A stretch of 22,374 bases of DNA from a virus: positions 1-22,374 of IMG/VR virus record IMGVR_UViG_3300035232_000964; one strand, 5' to 3'. Positions 16,378-21,739 of this stretch are shown here, one piece after another. Each line of letters begins with the position of its first letter. The first letter of the stretch is position 1. The position numbers were made by a program, and so were the translations under genes. The notes below the pieces were generated by a model that searched no databases, had not been told where the DNA came from, and was given only the letters and a program-made list of their open reading frames with translations.

Positions 16378-16677
16378 AAATGGAATAAGCTCTTCAAGCT
16401 AAAAAATGGGCAGTTGTATTGGAAAGAATCTCGTGGCAGACAGGCTGCAGGAGGACTTGCAGGGACTAATCATGGAGATGGCTATCGTACAGTACGTATA
16501 GCTGGCAAAGCAGTGTATGCACACCGTATTGTCAAGGAAATGACTACTGGCAAAAAAGCTAATGGTCAAGTAGACCACAAGGACCGAAACAGGTCTAATA
16601 ATAAACCAAAAAATTTACGCACAGTGTCACGATCAACTAATAATAAAAATAGAAAATCGTGGCAGCGTAAAAAATGA
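16372..16677 (+). CDS. HNH endonuclease, homing type (101 aa)
   Basis: The product has the layout of the HNH_3 family of free-standing phage endonucleases: a G-Y-R-T-V-R-I-A-G-K sheet region, A-H51-R-I-V, then V-D68-H69-K-D-R-N-R-S-N-N77, and N81-L-R-T-V with a final T-N-N-K-N. These residues build the beta-beta-alpha-metal site that nicks or cuts DNA. It is very basic and has no extra domain. Such genes are mobile and often sit between other phage genes, as here between the tape measure and small genes. An ATGAGG site lies 8 nt before the ATG. The start codon falls inside a promoter-like repeat, and the gene is closed by a strong terminator at 16683, so it is a self-contained unit. Confidence 0.82.
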   Translation: MKKWNKLFKLKNGQLYWKESRGRQAAGGLAGTNHGDGYRTVRIAGKAVYAHRIVKEMTTGKKANGQVDHKDRNRSNNKPKNLRTVSRSTNNKNRKSWQRKK

Positions 16678-16682
16678 CTACA

Positions 16683-16711
16683 GGGTCACTCTTCGGGGTG
16701 GCCCTTTTTTT
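16683..16711 (+). terminator. Strong rho-independent terminator with TTCG loop
   Basis: GGGTCACTC and GGGTGGCCC form a 9-bp stem (two G-T pairs) capped by the very stable TTCG tetraloop and followed by seven Ts. It isolates the late structural and HNH transcripts from the small-gene region. A promoter-like repeat starts 16 nt after the T-run. Confidence 0.92.
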
Positions 16712-16727
16712 ACCAAATATGTCAATA

Positions 16728-16761
16728 AAAAAGTGAGAAAAACAACGCATCTATAATGATA
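16728..16761 (+). promoter_or_regulatory. 34-nt promoter-like repeat (copy B)
   Basis: The element begins with AAAAAGTGAGAAAA and ends in ACGCATCTATAATGATA. It is 33 of 34 identical to the copy at 17068. It contains CTATAATGA, comparable with the CTATAGGGA end of T7 promoters, and also a perfect TATAAT. No TTGACA-like -35 lies at the right distance, so a phage single-subunit polymerase is the more likely reader. Transcription would begin about 40 nt before the next start codon. Confidence 0.7.
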
Positions 16762-16797
16762 CAACTCTGTGTCGAGAAAAGAAACCAAGAGGAAAAT

Positions 16798-17010
16798 ATG
16801 AAACTTCTTAACAATCTCCGTGCTAGAAAAGACGCCAATATTTTTATGAAACAGTTTTCAAATCGAAAAACTGAAAACCGTATTCGTAAAATAATTGTAA
16901 AGTTTCTTGCTCACAAGGATGGCCCCGAATGGCGAGCTATTGCTCTGAAACAACAAAAAGAAGTAGACAACTTTAAAGAGTTATTTCAGCAAATAAAAAA
17001 TCAATCGTAA
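16798..17010 (+). CDS. Small basic protein of unknown function (70 aa)
   Basis: I do not recognise this product. It is basic (many Arg and Lys), helical by composition, with N-L-R-A-R-K-D-A-N near the start and R-K-I-I-V-K-F-L in the middle, and no membrane segment or cysteine. The start is set at 16798, where CCAAGAGG lies 6 nt upstream; an in-frame ATG at 16756 lies inside the promoter-like repeat and is unlikely. It is the first gene after that promoter and stands alone, as its 3' side holds a hairpin repeat and another promoter copy. Small, individually promoted basic proteins in phages often act on host proteins or nucleic acid, but nothing in the sequence shows the target. Confidence 0.68.
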   Translation: MKLLNNLRARKDANIFMKQFSNRKTENRIRKIIVKFLAHKDGPEWRAIALKQQKEVDNFKELFQQIKNQS

Positions 17011-17015
17011 ACGGC

Positions 17016-17040
17016 ACACCTTGGTATGTGTATAAACTAC
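17016..17040 (+). repeat. 25-nt hairpin-forming repeat (copy 1)
   Basis: Begins ACACCT, ends GTGTATAAACTAC, and matches the copy at 22264 at 21 of 25 bases. ACAC and GTGT can pair, and a T-A pair inside is kept while the loop varies. It starts 5 nt after the stop codon of the preceding gene, exactly as the second copy does. Confidence 0.62.
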
Positions 17041-17047
17041 CAAAGAA

Positions 17048-17068
17048 TTGTACGGGCTTTGCGTACAA
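17048..17068 (+). other. Perfect 7-bp hairpin abutting a promoter-like repeat
   Basis: TTGTACG and CGTACAA pair perfectly around a 7-nt loop. It is followed by As, not Ts, so it is not a + strand terminator. Its last bases are the first As of the promoter-like repeat at 17068, so it could be an operator, an RNA processing site or a weak transcription block. Confidence 0.5.
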
Positions 17069-17101
17069 AAAAGTGAGAAAAACAACGCATCTATAGTGAT
17101 A
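17068..17101 (+). promoter_or_regulatory. 34-nt promoter-like repeat (copy C)
   Basis: Identical to the copy at 16728 except for one base, which changes CTATAATGA to CTATAGTGA. That change breaks the bacterial -10 hexamer (TATAGT) but keeps and even improves the likeness to a T7-family promoter end. It drives the small membrane proteins and hydrolase that follow. Confidence 0.72.
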
Positions 17102-17146
17102 TAATAATATATCAATGAACCAAGTGGAAACCAAAAGGAAAACAAA

Positions 17147-17263
17147 ATGCCATTACTATTAGTAGCCGCCTTCCCTTCAGCAGCATCAAAAATTGCCATC
17201 GCTTGTATTGCAATTAAATTGGTTACTGCAACTACTGCTTACTACCAAATAAAGAAGAGGTAA
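17147..17263 (+). CDS. Very small membrane protein (38 aa)
   Basis: The reading frame M-P-L-L-L-V-A-A-F-P through a hydrophobic stretch rich in Ala, Ile and Val to a basic K-K-R end is preceded by AAAAGGAAAAC at a good distance. One membrane span (about residues 14-32) is likely, with the positive end in the cytoplasm. It is the first gene after promoter-like copy C and is followed after 4 nt by a second membrane protein and then the cell wall hydrolase, so a holin or holin regulator is the natural guess. No family is recognised, and a frame this short could be a leader peptide instead. Confidence 0.55.
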   Translation: MPLLLVAAFPSAASKIAIACIAIKLVTATTAYYQIKKR

Positions 17264-17267
17264 AGAC

Positions 17268-17501
17268 ATGAAAATGTTTTATAACACTGGGTATGAACTT
17301 CTAAGTGAAATCAAAAAGCTTAAAGAAGTTTTCGGGACTATTGCTGAAAACTTGCAAGAAGAGTTAGATAAGGAAGAAGCACATGAAAAAGAAACACATG
17401 AGGAAGAAAACGAAAAAACACAAGAACAAAACCTTAAACCAATTGCTATTGTTTTAGCAATAATGACGGGTGTTGCAGCATATAAAGGAATTATGAAGTG
17501 A
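17268..17501 (+). CDS. Tail-anchored acidic membrane protein, holin candidate (77 aa)
   Basis: The first half is a charged helix; residues about 30-55 are strongly acidic with repeated H-E-K/E-E-x-E units. The C-terminus has a single hydrophobic span (P-I-A-I-V-L-A-I-M-T-G-V-A-A-Y) followed by K-G-I-M-K, giving a protein with a cytoplasmic body and a C-terminal anchor. The stop overlaps the GTG start of the hydrolase (GTGA at 17498-17501), so the two are translationally coupled, typical of holin-endolysin pairs. Known single-span phage holins such as T7 gp17.5 are of similar size. No family match is recognised, so holin is an inference from topology and position. Confidence 0.6.
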   Translation: MKMFYNTGYELLSEIKKLKEVFGTIAENLQEELDKEEAHEKETHEEENEKTQEQNLKPIAIVLAIMTGVAAYKGIMK

Positions 17502-17890
17502 TAACAACAGCAGCAATGTGTTTAGCACTTAATATGTTCTTTGAGGCTCGTAATGAACCACTCGAAGGACAACTACTAGTTGCAGAAGTAACTCTTAATC
17601 GAGTTACCTCTAAGCATTACCCAAACAACGTATGTGATGTTGTTTGGCAAAGAAAACAATTTAGCTGGACTCATGATGGTAAACATGATGACCCAACCAG
17701 AATGAACTACCTCGACAGAGTCTCTTGGGATCACATCCAAAAGGCGGCAATTGAAGTGTTAAAAAACTCAGAAAAAGTGTTGCCGGGAAGTAAGGCGACT
17801 CACTACCACGCAGACTATGTTAAACCCTATTGGGTTAAAGACATGAAATATATAGGCAAGGTTGGATCACATTTGTTCTATAAAAAGTGA
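17498..17890 (+). CDS. SleB/CwlJ-like cell wall hydrolase, endolysin (130 aa)
   Basis: The protein matches the Hydrolase_2 (SleB/CwlJ) family over its whole length: catalytic Glu in M-F-F-E16-A-R-N-E, then G-Q-L-L-V-A-E-V-T-L-N-R-V, Y-P-N-N-V-C-D-V-V, K-Q-F-S-W, A-T-H-Y-H-A-D-Y-V-K-P-Y-W and a closing G-S-H-L-F-Y. Members cut peptidoglycan glycan strands. There is no signal peptide, so export would need a holin, and two small membrane proteins lie directly upstream. The start is GTG at 17498, overlapping the previous stop by 4 nt; this gives the expected N-terminus of the family. The stop codon TGA is part of the GTGAG of another promoter-like repeat. Confidence 0.88.
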   Translation: MITTAAMCLALNMFFEARNEPLEGQLLVAEVTLNRVTSKHYPNNVCDVVWQRKQFSWTHDGKHDDPTRMNYLDRVSWDHIQKAAIEVLKNSEKVLPGSKATHYHADYVKPYWVKDMKYIGKVGSHLFYKK

Positions 17891-17915
17891 GAAAATTAAC
17901 GTGTCTATAATGAAG
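17882..17915 (+). promoter_or_regulatory. 34-nt promoter-like repeat overlapping the hydrolase stop codon (copy D)
   Basis: It matches the copy at 16728 at 28 of 34 positions, sharing AAAAAGTGAGAAAA and TCTATAATGA. The element starts inside the last codons of the hydrolase gene (the TGA stop is within AGTGAG). It lies 27 nt before the next gene's start codon and has the same CCAAGAGG leader downstream. Confidence 0.68.
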
Positions 17916-17941
17916 AAATTCAAAACCAAGAGGAGGCTCAA

Positions 17942-18163
17942 ATGAGTGTATTTACGACAGAAGAAGCTGAAAGAGAGCTTTATGATGATATGGATCAACC
18001 CCTAGTTAAGTTTGTAATGAAACAATACTGGGACGATAAAATAGTTGAATGGAGTGATTGCAAGTCAGTATTAGACTATGTACTTACACCAGAAATACAC
18101 CAAGATACTAAAGTAAGTTACTTAGTTGATTGGTTCCAGTATAACCCAGAAAAGGAGATTTGA
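17942..18163 (+). CDS. Acidic protein of unknown function (73 aa)
   Basis: I do not recognise this product. It is acidic, with an E-E-A-E-R-E-L-Y-D-D-M-D start, several aromatic residues (Y-W-D-D, V-E-W, W-F-Q-Y) and a single cysteine, and no membrane segment. A strong CCAAGAGGAGG ribosome site precedes the ATG and a promoter-like repeat lies just upstream, so it should be well expressed. It heads a run of four tiny genes (17942-18616) that overlap or nearly touch. Small acidic proteins in such phage runs can be inhibitors of host enzymes or DNA mimics, but that is only a class-level analogy. Confidence 0.68.
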   Translation: MSVFTTEEAERELYDDMDQPLVKFVMKQYWDDKIVEWSDCKSVLDYVLTPEIHQDTKVSYLVDWFQYNPEKEI

Positions 18164-18164
18164 A

Positions 18165-18296
18165 ATGGGTACAGTAGTTGGAGTAATGGTGTTCTTTGTA
18201 GCACTCGCAGTAGTTGCTTGCATAGTTGAAGTAGCAATGGACCTTGGCTATATGAAAGCCTTAAATGATAAAATGGAAGGAAAATGGGATGAGTAA
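18165..18296 (+). CDS. Small single-span membrane protein (43 aa)
   Basis: The frame begins 1 nt after the previous stop with AAGGAG about 8 nt upstream. The first 25 residues (G-T-V-V-G-V-M-V-F-F-V-A-L-A-V-V-A-C-I-V) form one clear membrane span; the rest is short, polar and ends in W-D-E. The end overlaps the next gene's ATG (18289). It could be a lysis-related, superinfection or envelope-targeting protein; nothing decides between these. Its signals for translation and the tight spacing make it a real gene despite its size. Confidence 0.58.
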   Translation: MGTVVGVMVFFVALAVVACIVEVAMDLGYMKALNDKMEGKWDE

Positions 18297-18465
18297 TTAT
18301 CTTATACATACAGTTAGTGTCTATAATCTAGACCTAGAGCTTTTATCTTTTAGAGAGTTTATTTCAAAAGAAAAAGCAGATGAGTACGCCAAAAATCTCA
18401 GATCACAACATTTTAAGCATGTTGGTAAGATTGGAGTTAAAACAAAAGAGGTTAACCATGCGTAA
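18289..18465 (+). CDS. Small protein of unknown function (58 aa)
   Basis: The start at 18289 is chosen because GGAAGGA lies 7 nt upstream and the gene then overlaps the previous one by 8 nt; an in-frame ATG at 18265 has no ribosome site. The product opens with a strand-like N-Y-L-I-H-T-V-S-V-Y-N and continues through a helix S-K-E-K-A-D-E-Y-A-K-N-L-R to a basic end. I see no membrane segment or known motif. It overlaps the following gene by 8 nt, so it belongs to the same coupled run. Confidence 0.58.
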   Translation: MSNYLIHTVSVYNLDLELLSFREFISKEKADEYAKNLRSQHFKHVGKIGVKTKEVNHA

Positions 18466-18616
18466 AAATAAAATGACTGAAGAGGAAATTTCAGAGCACA
18501 TGAAGACTATTTCTTTTTCAAACCTTGTAAAAGAGATTAACGAAAAGTGGTCTCATACTTATATAGATGTCTCTAATGATGTAGACGAAGAAGCTACTAT
18601 TATAGACGAACAGTGA
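18458..18616 (+). CDS. Small acidic protein of unknown function (52 aa)
   Basis: ATG at 18458 has AAAGAGG about 7 nt upstream and overlaps the end of the preceding gene. The first residues are basic (R-K-N-K), the remainder acidic (T-E-E-E-I-S-E-H, D-V-D-E-E-A-T-I-I-D-E). No motif is recognised. It is the last gene of the small-gene run; the structured leader of the helix-turn-helix gene starts right after its stop codon. Confidence 0.55.
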   Translation: MRKNKMTEEEISEHMKTISFSNLVKEINEKWSHTYIDVSNDVDEEATIIDEQ

Positions 18617-18624
18617 GATCCAGT

Positions 18625-18669
18625 GAATCCATTTACTATAAGTGGATTCCGTGGATTTCATTGGAATCC
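18625..18669 (+). promoter_or_regulatory. Overlapping inverted repeats, possible operator or RNA switch
   Basis: GAATCCA (18625-18631) pairs perfectly with TGGATTC (18643-18649). The same arm, read as GGATTCC (18644-18650), pairs perfectly with GGAATCC (18663-18669). A third possibility is GGATTTC (18653-18659) with GGAATCC across a 3-nt loop. GTGGATT is also directly repeated (18642 and 18651). The arms compete, as in attenuators; the same symmetry would also suit binding of a dimeric repressor such as the tandem helix-turn-helix protein downstream. Confidence 0.6.
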
Positions 18670-18687
18670 TCCCTGTTGTGTAACTTG

Positions 18688-18724
18688 CCCTCTAGCTCTC
18701 CTCCCAGAGTTTAGAGGGTCTTTT
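18688..18724 (+). terminator. Terminator-like hairpin upstream of the helix-turn-helix gene
   Basis: CCCTCTA (18688-18694) pairs with TAGAGGG (18712-18718); inside, CTCT pairs with AGAG; TCTTTT follows. It lies 45 nt before the start codon of the next gene, so it could end the small-gene transcript or act as an attenuator together with the repeats just upstream. A further short repeat, AGACC-ACAGC-GGTCT, follows at 18725-18739. Confidence 0.6.
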
Positions 18725-18769
18725 AGACCACAGCGGTCTGTTTCGAAACTTAACCCAAGAGGTAAAACT

Positions 18770-19162
18770 ATGACTATCAATTCTACAGTACACAAAGAAT
18801 CCTGCGGCTACAATGACAATCTTCGCCGTGACGCCGTAAGCTTTGCAATTATGTGCGGAAACCAAAAAATTGCAGCAAAACGCTTCGGCGTTAGTGTAGG
18901 AAGTATTCACAATTGGCTTTGTGCGTTTGACTTCAACAACGAATATCACAGCGTAAAGATGCAGAAACGCCTTGAAGGTGTGTTTTCTAAATCTTACAAG
19001 AATGGTAATCGTGTTTATGACAACAACTTCCGCCTAAAGGTTGCAGACTTTGCAAACCGTTATAGCGTTAGTCACGCAGAACAAAAGTTTAAAGTGACAA
19101 AAGCAACTATTTACAAGTGGCTAAAAACTTTCAATATGGCAAACAGCTACTGGAATAAATAA
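18770..19162 (+). CDS. Tandem helix-turn-helix DNA-binding protein (130 aa)
   Basis: Two similar segments are visible: about residues 20-50, A-V-S-F-A-I-M-C-G-N-Q-K-I-A-A-K-R-F-G-V-S-V-G-S-I-H-N-W-L split around the turn, and about 94-124, V-A-D-F-A-N-R-Y-S-V-S-H-A-E-Q-K-F-K-V-T-K-A-T with I-Y-K-W-L-K-T-F. Each is a homeodomain-like helix-turn-helix of the kind found at the N-terminus of IS630/Tc1-type transposases, but no catalytic domain follows, so it is more likely a regulator. The ATG at 18770 has CCAAGAGG 7 nt upstream; the frame is open further upstream but that region is a structured leader. A terminator follows at 19172. Likely regulated through the upstream repeats. Confidence 0.72.
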   Translation: MTINSTVHKESCGYNDNLRRDAVSFAIMCGNQKIAAKRFGVSVGSIHNWLCAFDFNNEYHSVKMQKRLEGVFSKSYKNGNRVYDNNFRLKVADFANRYSVSHAEQKFKVTKATIYKWLKTFNMANSYWNK

Positions 19163-19171
19163 CTATATGGA

Positions 19172-19200
19172 CCCTCTACCTTTCTTTTGGTAGGGGGTTT
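19172..19200 (+). terminator. Terminator after the helix-turn-helix gene
   Basis: CCCTCTACC and GGTAGGGGG form a 9-bp stem (one G-T pair) around an 8-nt pyrimidine loop, followed by TTTATAAT. It separates the regulator from the RNA polymerase gene. Between here and 19325 I see only a run of 11 Ts (19211-19221), a TTGTAG/CTACAA inverted repeat and no clear sigma-70 promoter. Confidence 0.82.
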
Positions 19201-19324
19201 ATAATAAGAATTTTTTTTTTTCAAAAATTATTTGAGGTCGAATGAATATAAAAACCGCAATTGTAGTACTAAGGGTAACACTTGCAATTTTGAAGGTCTA
19301 CAATCAAAGAAAGAGGTAGTATAA

Positions 19325-21496
19325 TTGGAAAATAAAACTATTCTGGACTGTTTAACAGAAGATCTAGAATATCGCCAATCTGCGTTAGACAAAAGACAAT
19401 CAGCGAGTTTTTTAGATAAGATGGAGGCAAGAGACATTATAGAATTCTCTTATGCTCATATCTTAAAAGGACTAGAAAGAAAATCAACTCTTGTAGAGGT
19501 AGCAAGCAGCATTGGAAGGAGGCTGCGACAAAAGCTAAGACAAAAACAAAATAGTGTTTTAGACATTCAAGGTGGTTGGTTTGTAATGATCAGCTATATT
19601 GAGTTAGGGATACTAGGTTATCGCAAAAAACACACTTACCGAAATGGTAAAAAAGATAAACACAGATCATACTTTATTTATGCTAAAGACTGGAAAGCTA
19701 TTAAAGAGCTTATGGATTTAGTTGATACAGAAAAGTGTGATATGTTTCCTGTAAACACTCCTGCTACACCTTGGGATGGTTCGGCTTATCACCCAACAAC
19801 AGGTATCAGTGTAATTAAGAAAGGATACGAGGATGCTCTAAAGTATTTTGAAAATAATGACATGAGCTATATTGTTGATACCTTGAACAAGCTAAACAAT
19901 ACTGCTTGGGAAATAAATCCTAAAGTGTTTGAGGTATATAAACAGTGTATGCACAGCGAACAAAATCCCTTTAAGTTTACTAAAGAGATTGATCCAATCA
20001 AACAGGCGTCTTTAATCATCGAGGCGGAGGCTATCCAGAGGCTTGCAGAGAAGCACATAGGACAACCATTCTATCACTTGTATAACCTGGACTTCCGGGG
20101 TCGCATTTACCCTAACACAGCGTTCTTACACGAGCAGTCCAGTGACAATGCAAAGGGTATCCTGTTACTTCACGAACCAGTAGTTTTAGGTGAGTCAGGT
20201 TTGTACTGGCTTTGTGTTCACACCGCTAACTCTTGGGGTAACGACAAGGTTACTCTTGATGATCGAGTTAGTTGGGTTGAAGAAAACTGGGGATGGATTA
20301 TTAATCAAGCAGAGAACCCCTTTGGCACTTGTGATTGGATGAAAGCAGATAAGCCTTTTAGTTTCTTAGCAGCTTGCTTTGAGATTAAGATGCTAGCAGA
20401 TTGGTGTCGTCAAGGTAACTCAGAAGAAGACTTCCCTAGCTGTTTACCCGTGTATATCGATGGCTCTAATAACGGCGTTCAACACCTTGTGGCAATGTCT
20501 CAAGACGATGAGGTTGCGCCCCTTGTTAACTTAGTTCCTCAAGAACTCCCCGGCGATGTCTATATGTTTATTGCCAATAAAACCTGGGAAAATCTTGAAA
20601 AAAGAAAAGCTAAGCTTGATGCTCCTACAATTAACAAGTTTAACGATGTTTTCCAAACCGCTGTTAAACTCCAAAGAGACTATCAGGAAGCCCCTGATAA
20701 ATCAGAGCGTAAAGCCTTGGCCTTTCAAGCTGCTCAAACATGGCGCAATCAAAATCGTGATCTAAGAGAAAAACTTTTCCCTGTTTATTGGACTAATATC
20801 CAAGATAAGAAGATCCAACGTAAAACAGTAAAACGAAATGTTATGACTCTTGGCTATGGTGGTACGGCTTACGGTATGGGGCAACAGGTAATAGAAGACA
20901 CAAGGGATATCTCGCCCTATCTAAGGGACAAAGAACATCTCTGGGGCGCTCTCCTTGGCTCTCTGGTATATCAGACCTGTTATGAGGAGCTTAAAGGTCC
21001 AGCCCGTATGTTGCGTTTGTTTCAGACTTTAGCAGAAAGAGCAAACGAAAAGAAAGTATACTTAAGCTGGATATCACCAATCACTAATTTTCCTGTATGT
21101 CAAGCCTATAGGAAACCAACGACTAAACGCACTGAGCTTAAGTATGGTGATGAAATACTTAAAGTGCAATTACAAGTGTGGGAAGAAACTACAGTAAATG
21201 AGAGCAAACAAAAAACAGGTGCTGCACCTAATATTGTTCATAGTCTCGATGCTGTTCACTTGACAATGTGTATACACGATGCAGACTATACAACTACTGT
21301 TGTGCATGATTCCTTTGGGTGTCATGCTGGTAATATGTCTAATATGTTTATGCACGTAAGACAGAAGTTTGTAGATCTCTATAAGGCAGAGCCTTTAGAG
21401 GACATTCTACAACAGTTAAATGCAACCGACTTATCACCCCCGAAAGGAACACTAAATGTCGAGTCAGTACTTAAATCAGATTTTGCCTTTGCTTGA
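19325..21496 (+). CDS. T7-like single-subunit DNA-dependent RNA polymerase (723 aa)
   Basis: All hallmarks of the T7 family are present: D256-F-R-G-R260-I-Y (T7 D421-R425), motif A Y-I-D379-G-S-N-N-G-V-Q-H, motif B R499-K-T-V-K503 to Y511-G, P-N-I-V-H-S-L-D-A before motif C, H661-D662-S-F-G, and the conserved C-terminal S-D-F-A-F-A. D379 and D662 hold the catalytic metals. It transcribes phage genes from its own promoters in the infected cell. A stop codon directly precedes the TTG start, which has AAGAGG 8 nt upstream, so TTG is the furthest possible start. The protein is about 160 residues shorter than T7 polymerase, all missing from the N-terminal domain that in T7 helps contact the promoter. 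The end overlaps the next gene by 41 nt. Confidence 0.96.
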   Translation: MENKTILDCLTEDLEYRQSALDKRQSASFLDKMEARDIIEFSYAHILKGLERKSTLVEVASSIGRRLRQKLRQKQNSVLDIQGGWFVMISYIELGILGYRKKHTYRNGKKDKHRSYFIYAKDWKAIKELMDLVDTEKCDMFPVNTPATPWDGSAYHPTTGISVIKKGYEDALKYFENNDMSYIVDTLNKLNNTAWEINPKVFEVYKQCMHSEQNPFKFTKEIDPIKQASLIIEAEAIQRLAEKHIGQPFYHLYNLDFRGRIYPNTAFLHEQSSDNAKGILLLHEPVVLGESGLYWLCVHTANSWGNDKVTLDDRVSWVEENWGWIINQAENPFGTCDWMKADKPFSFLAACFEIKMLADWCRQGNSEEDFPSCLPVYIDGSNNGVQHLVAMSQDDEVAPLVNLVPQELPGDVYMFIANKTWENLEKRKAKLDAPTINKFNDVFQTAVKLQRDYQEAPDKSERKALAFQAAQTWRNQNRDLREKLFPVYWTNIQDKKIQRKTVKRNVMTLGYGGTAYGMGQQVIEDTRDISPYLRDKEHLWGALLGSLVYQTCYEELKGPARMLRLFQTLAERANEKKVYLSWISPITNFPVCQAYRKPTTKRTELKYGDEILKVQLQVWEETTVNESKQKTGAAPNIVHSLDAVHLTMCIHDADYTTTVVHDSFGCHAGNMSNMFMHVRQKFVDLYKAEPLEDILQQLNATDLSPPKGTLNVESVLKSDFAFA

Positions 21497-21671
21497 CGAA
21501 GGTAGTGTAATCCAAATTTACAGTGAAGAGTTTGGAATACTTAAAGCGACTGTTGTAAATACCGCTATGCACAGTATCGGTGTCATAATTTCAGAAACAA
21601 AAGAAGAGGCACAACACTATGCCGAATTTTACGATGATGATGACGAATTTACTTATAAACTTGTGGCTTAA
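21456..21671 (+). CDS. Small acidic protein of unknown function (71 aa)
   Basis: ATG at 21456 has AAAGGAA about 6 nt upstream within the polymerase gene, and the first 41 nt are read in both frames. The product begins L-N-Q-I-L-P-L-L-D-E-G-S-V-I-Q-I-Y and continues with a beta-like E-E-F-G-I-L-K-A-T-V-V, then E-T-K-E-E-A-Q-H-Y and an acidic D-D-D-D-E end. This looks like a small folded domain but I do not recognise the family. Translation is probably coupled to the polymerase. It lies before the single-stranded DNA-binding protein gene, so a replication or transcription role is possible. Confidence 0.62.
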   Translation: MSSQYLNQILPLLDEGSVIQIYSEEFGILKATVVNTAMHSIGVIISETKEEAQHYAEFYDDDDEFTYKLVA

Positions 21672-21739
21672 AATACCTGACGTTAAAGAACAATACTGTT
21701 CAAACTAACTAACCCTTATATATCCAAGAGGAAATAATC

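Noticed and set aside
18314-18330. GTGTCTATAAT inside the small gene at 18289, matching the core of copy D
   Set aside because: The upstream half of the repeat does not match and it lies within coding sequence without a gene start nearby.
18617-18680. Possible tRNA in the structured leader
   Set aside because: The hairpins do not form a cloverleaf, and there is no acceptor stem, T-loop consensus or CCA end in register.
18623-18769. Extension of the helix-turn-helix gene upstream to an ATG at 18623
   Set aside because: The frame is open, but the region is a series of hairpins with a terminator, the predicted residues (many Pro, Cys, Phe) look non-coding, and a good ribosome site precedes the ATG at 18770.
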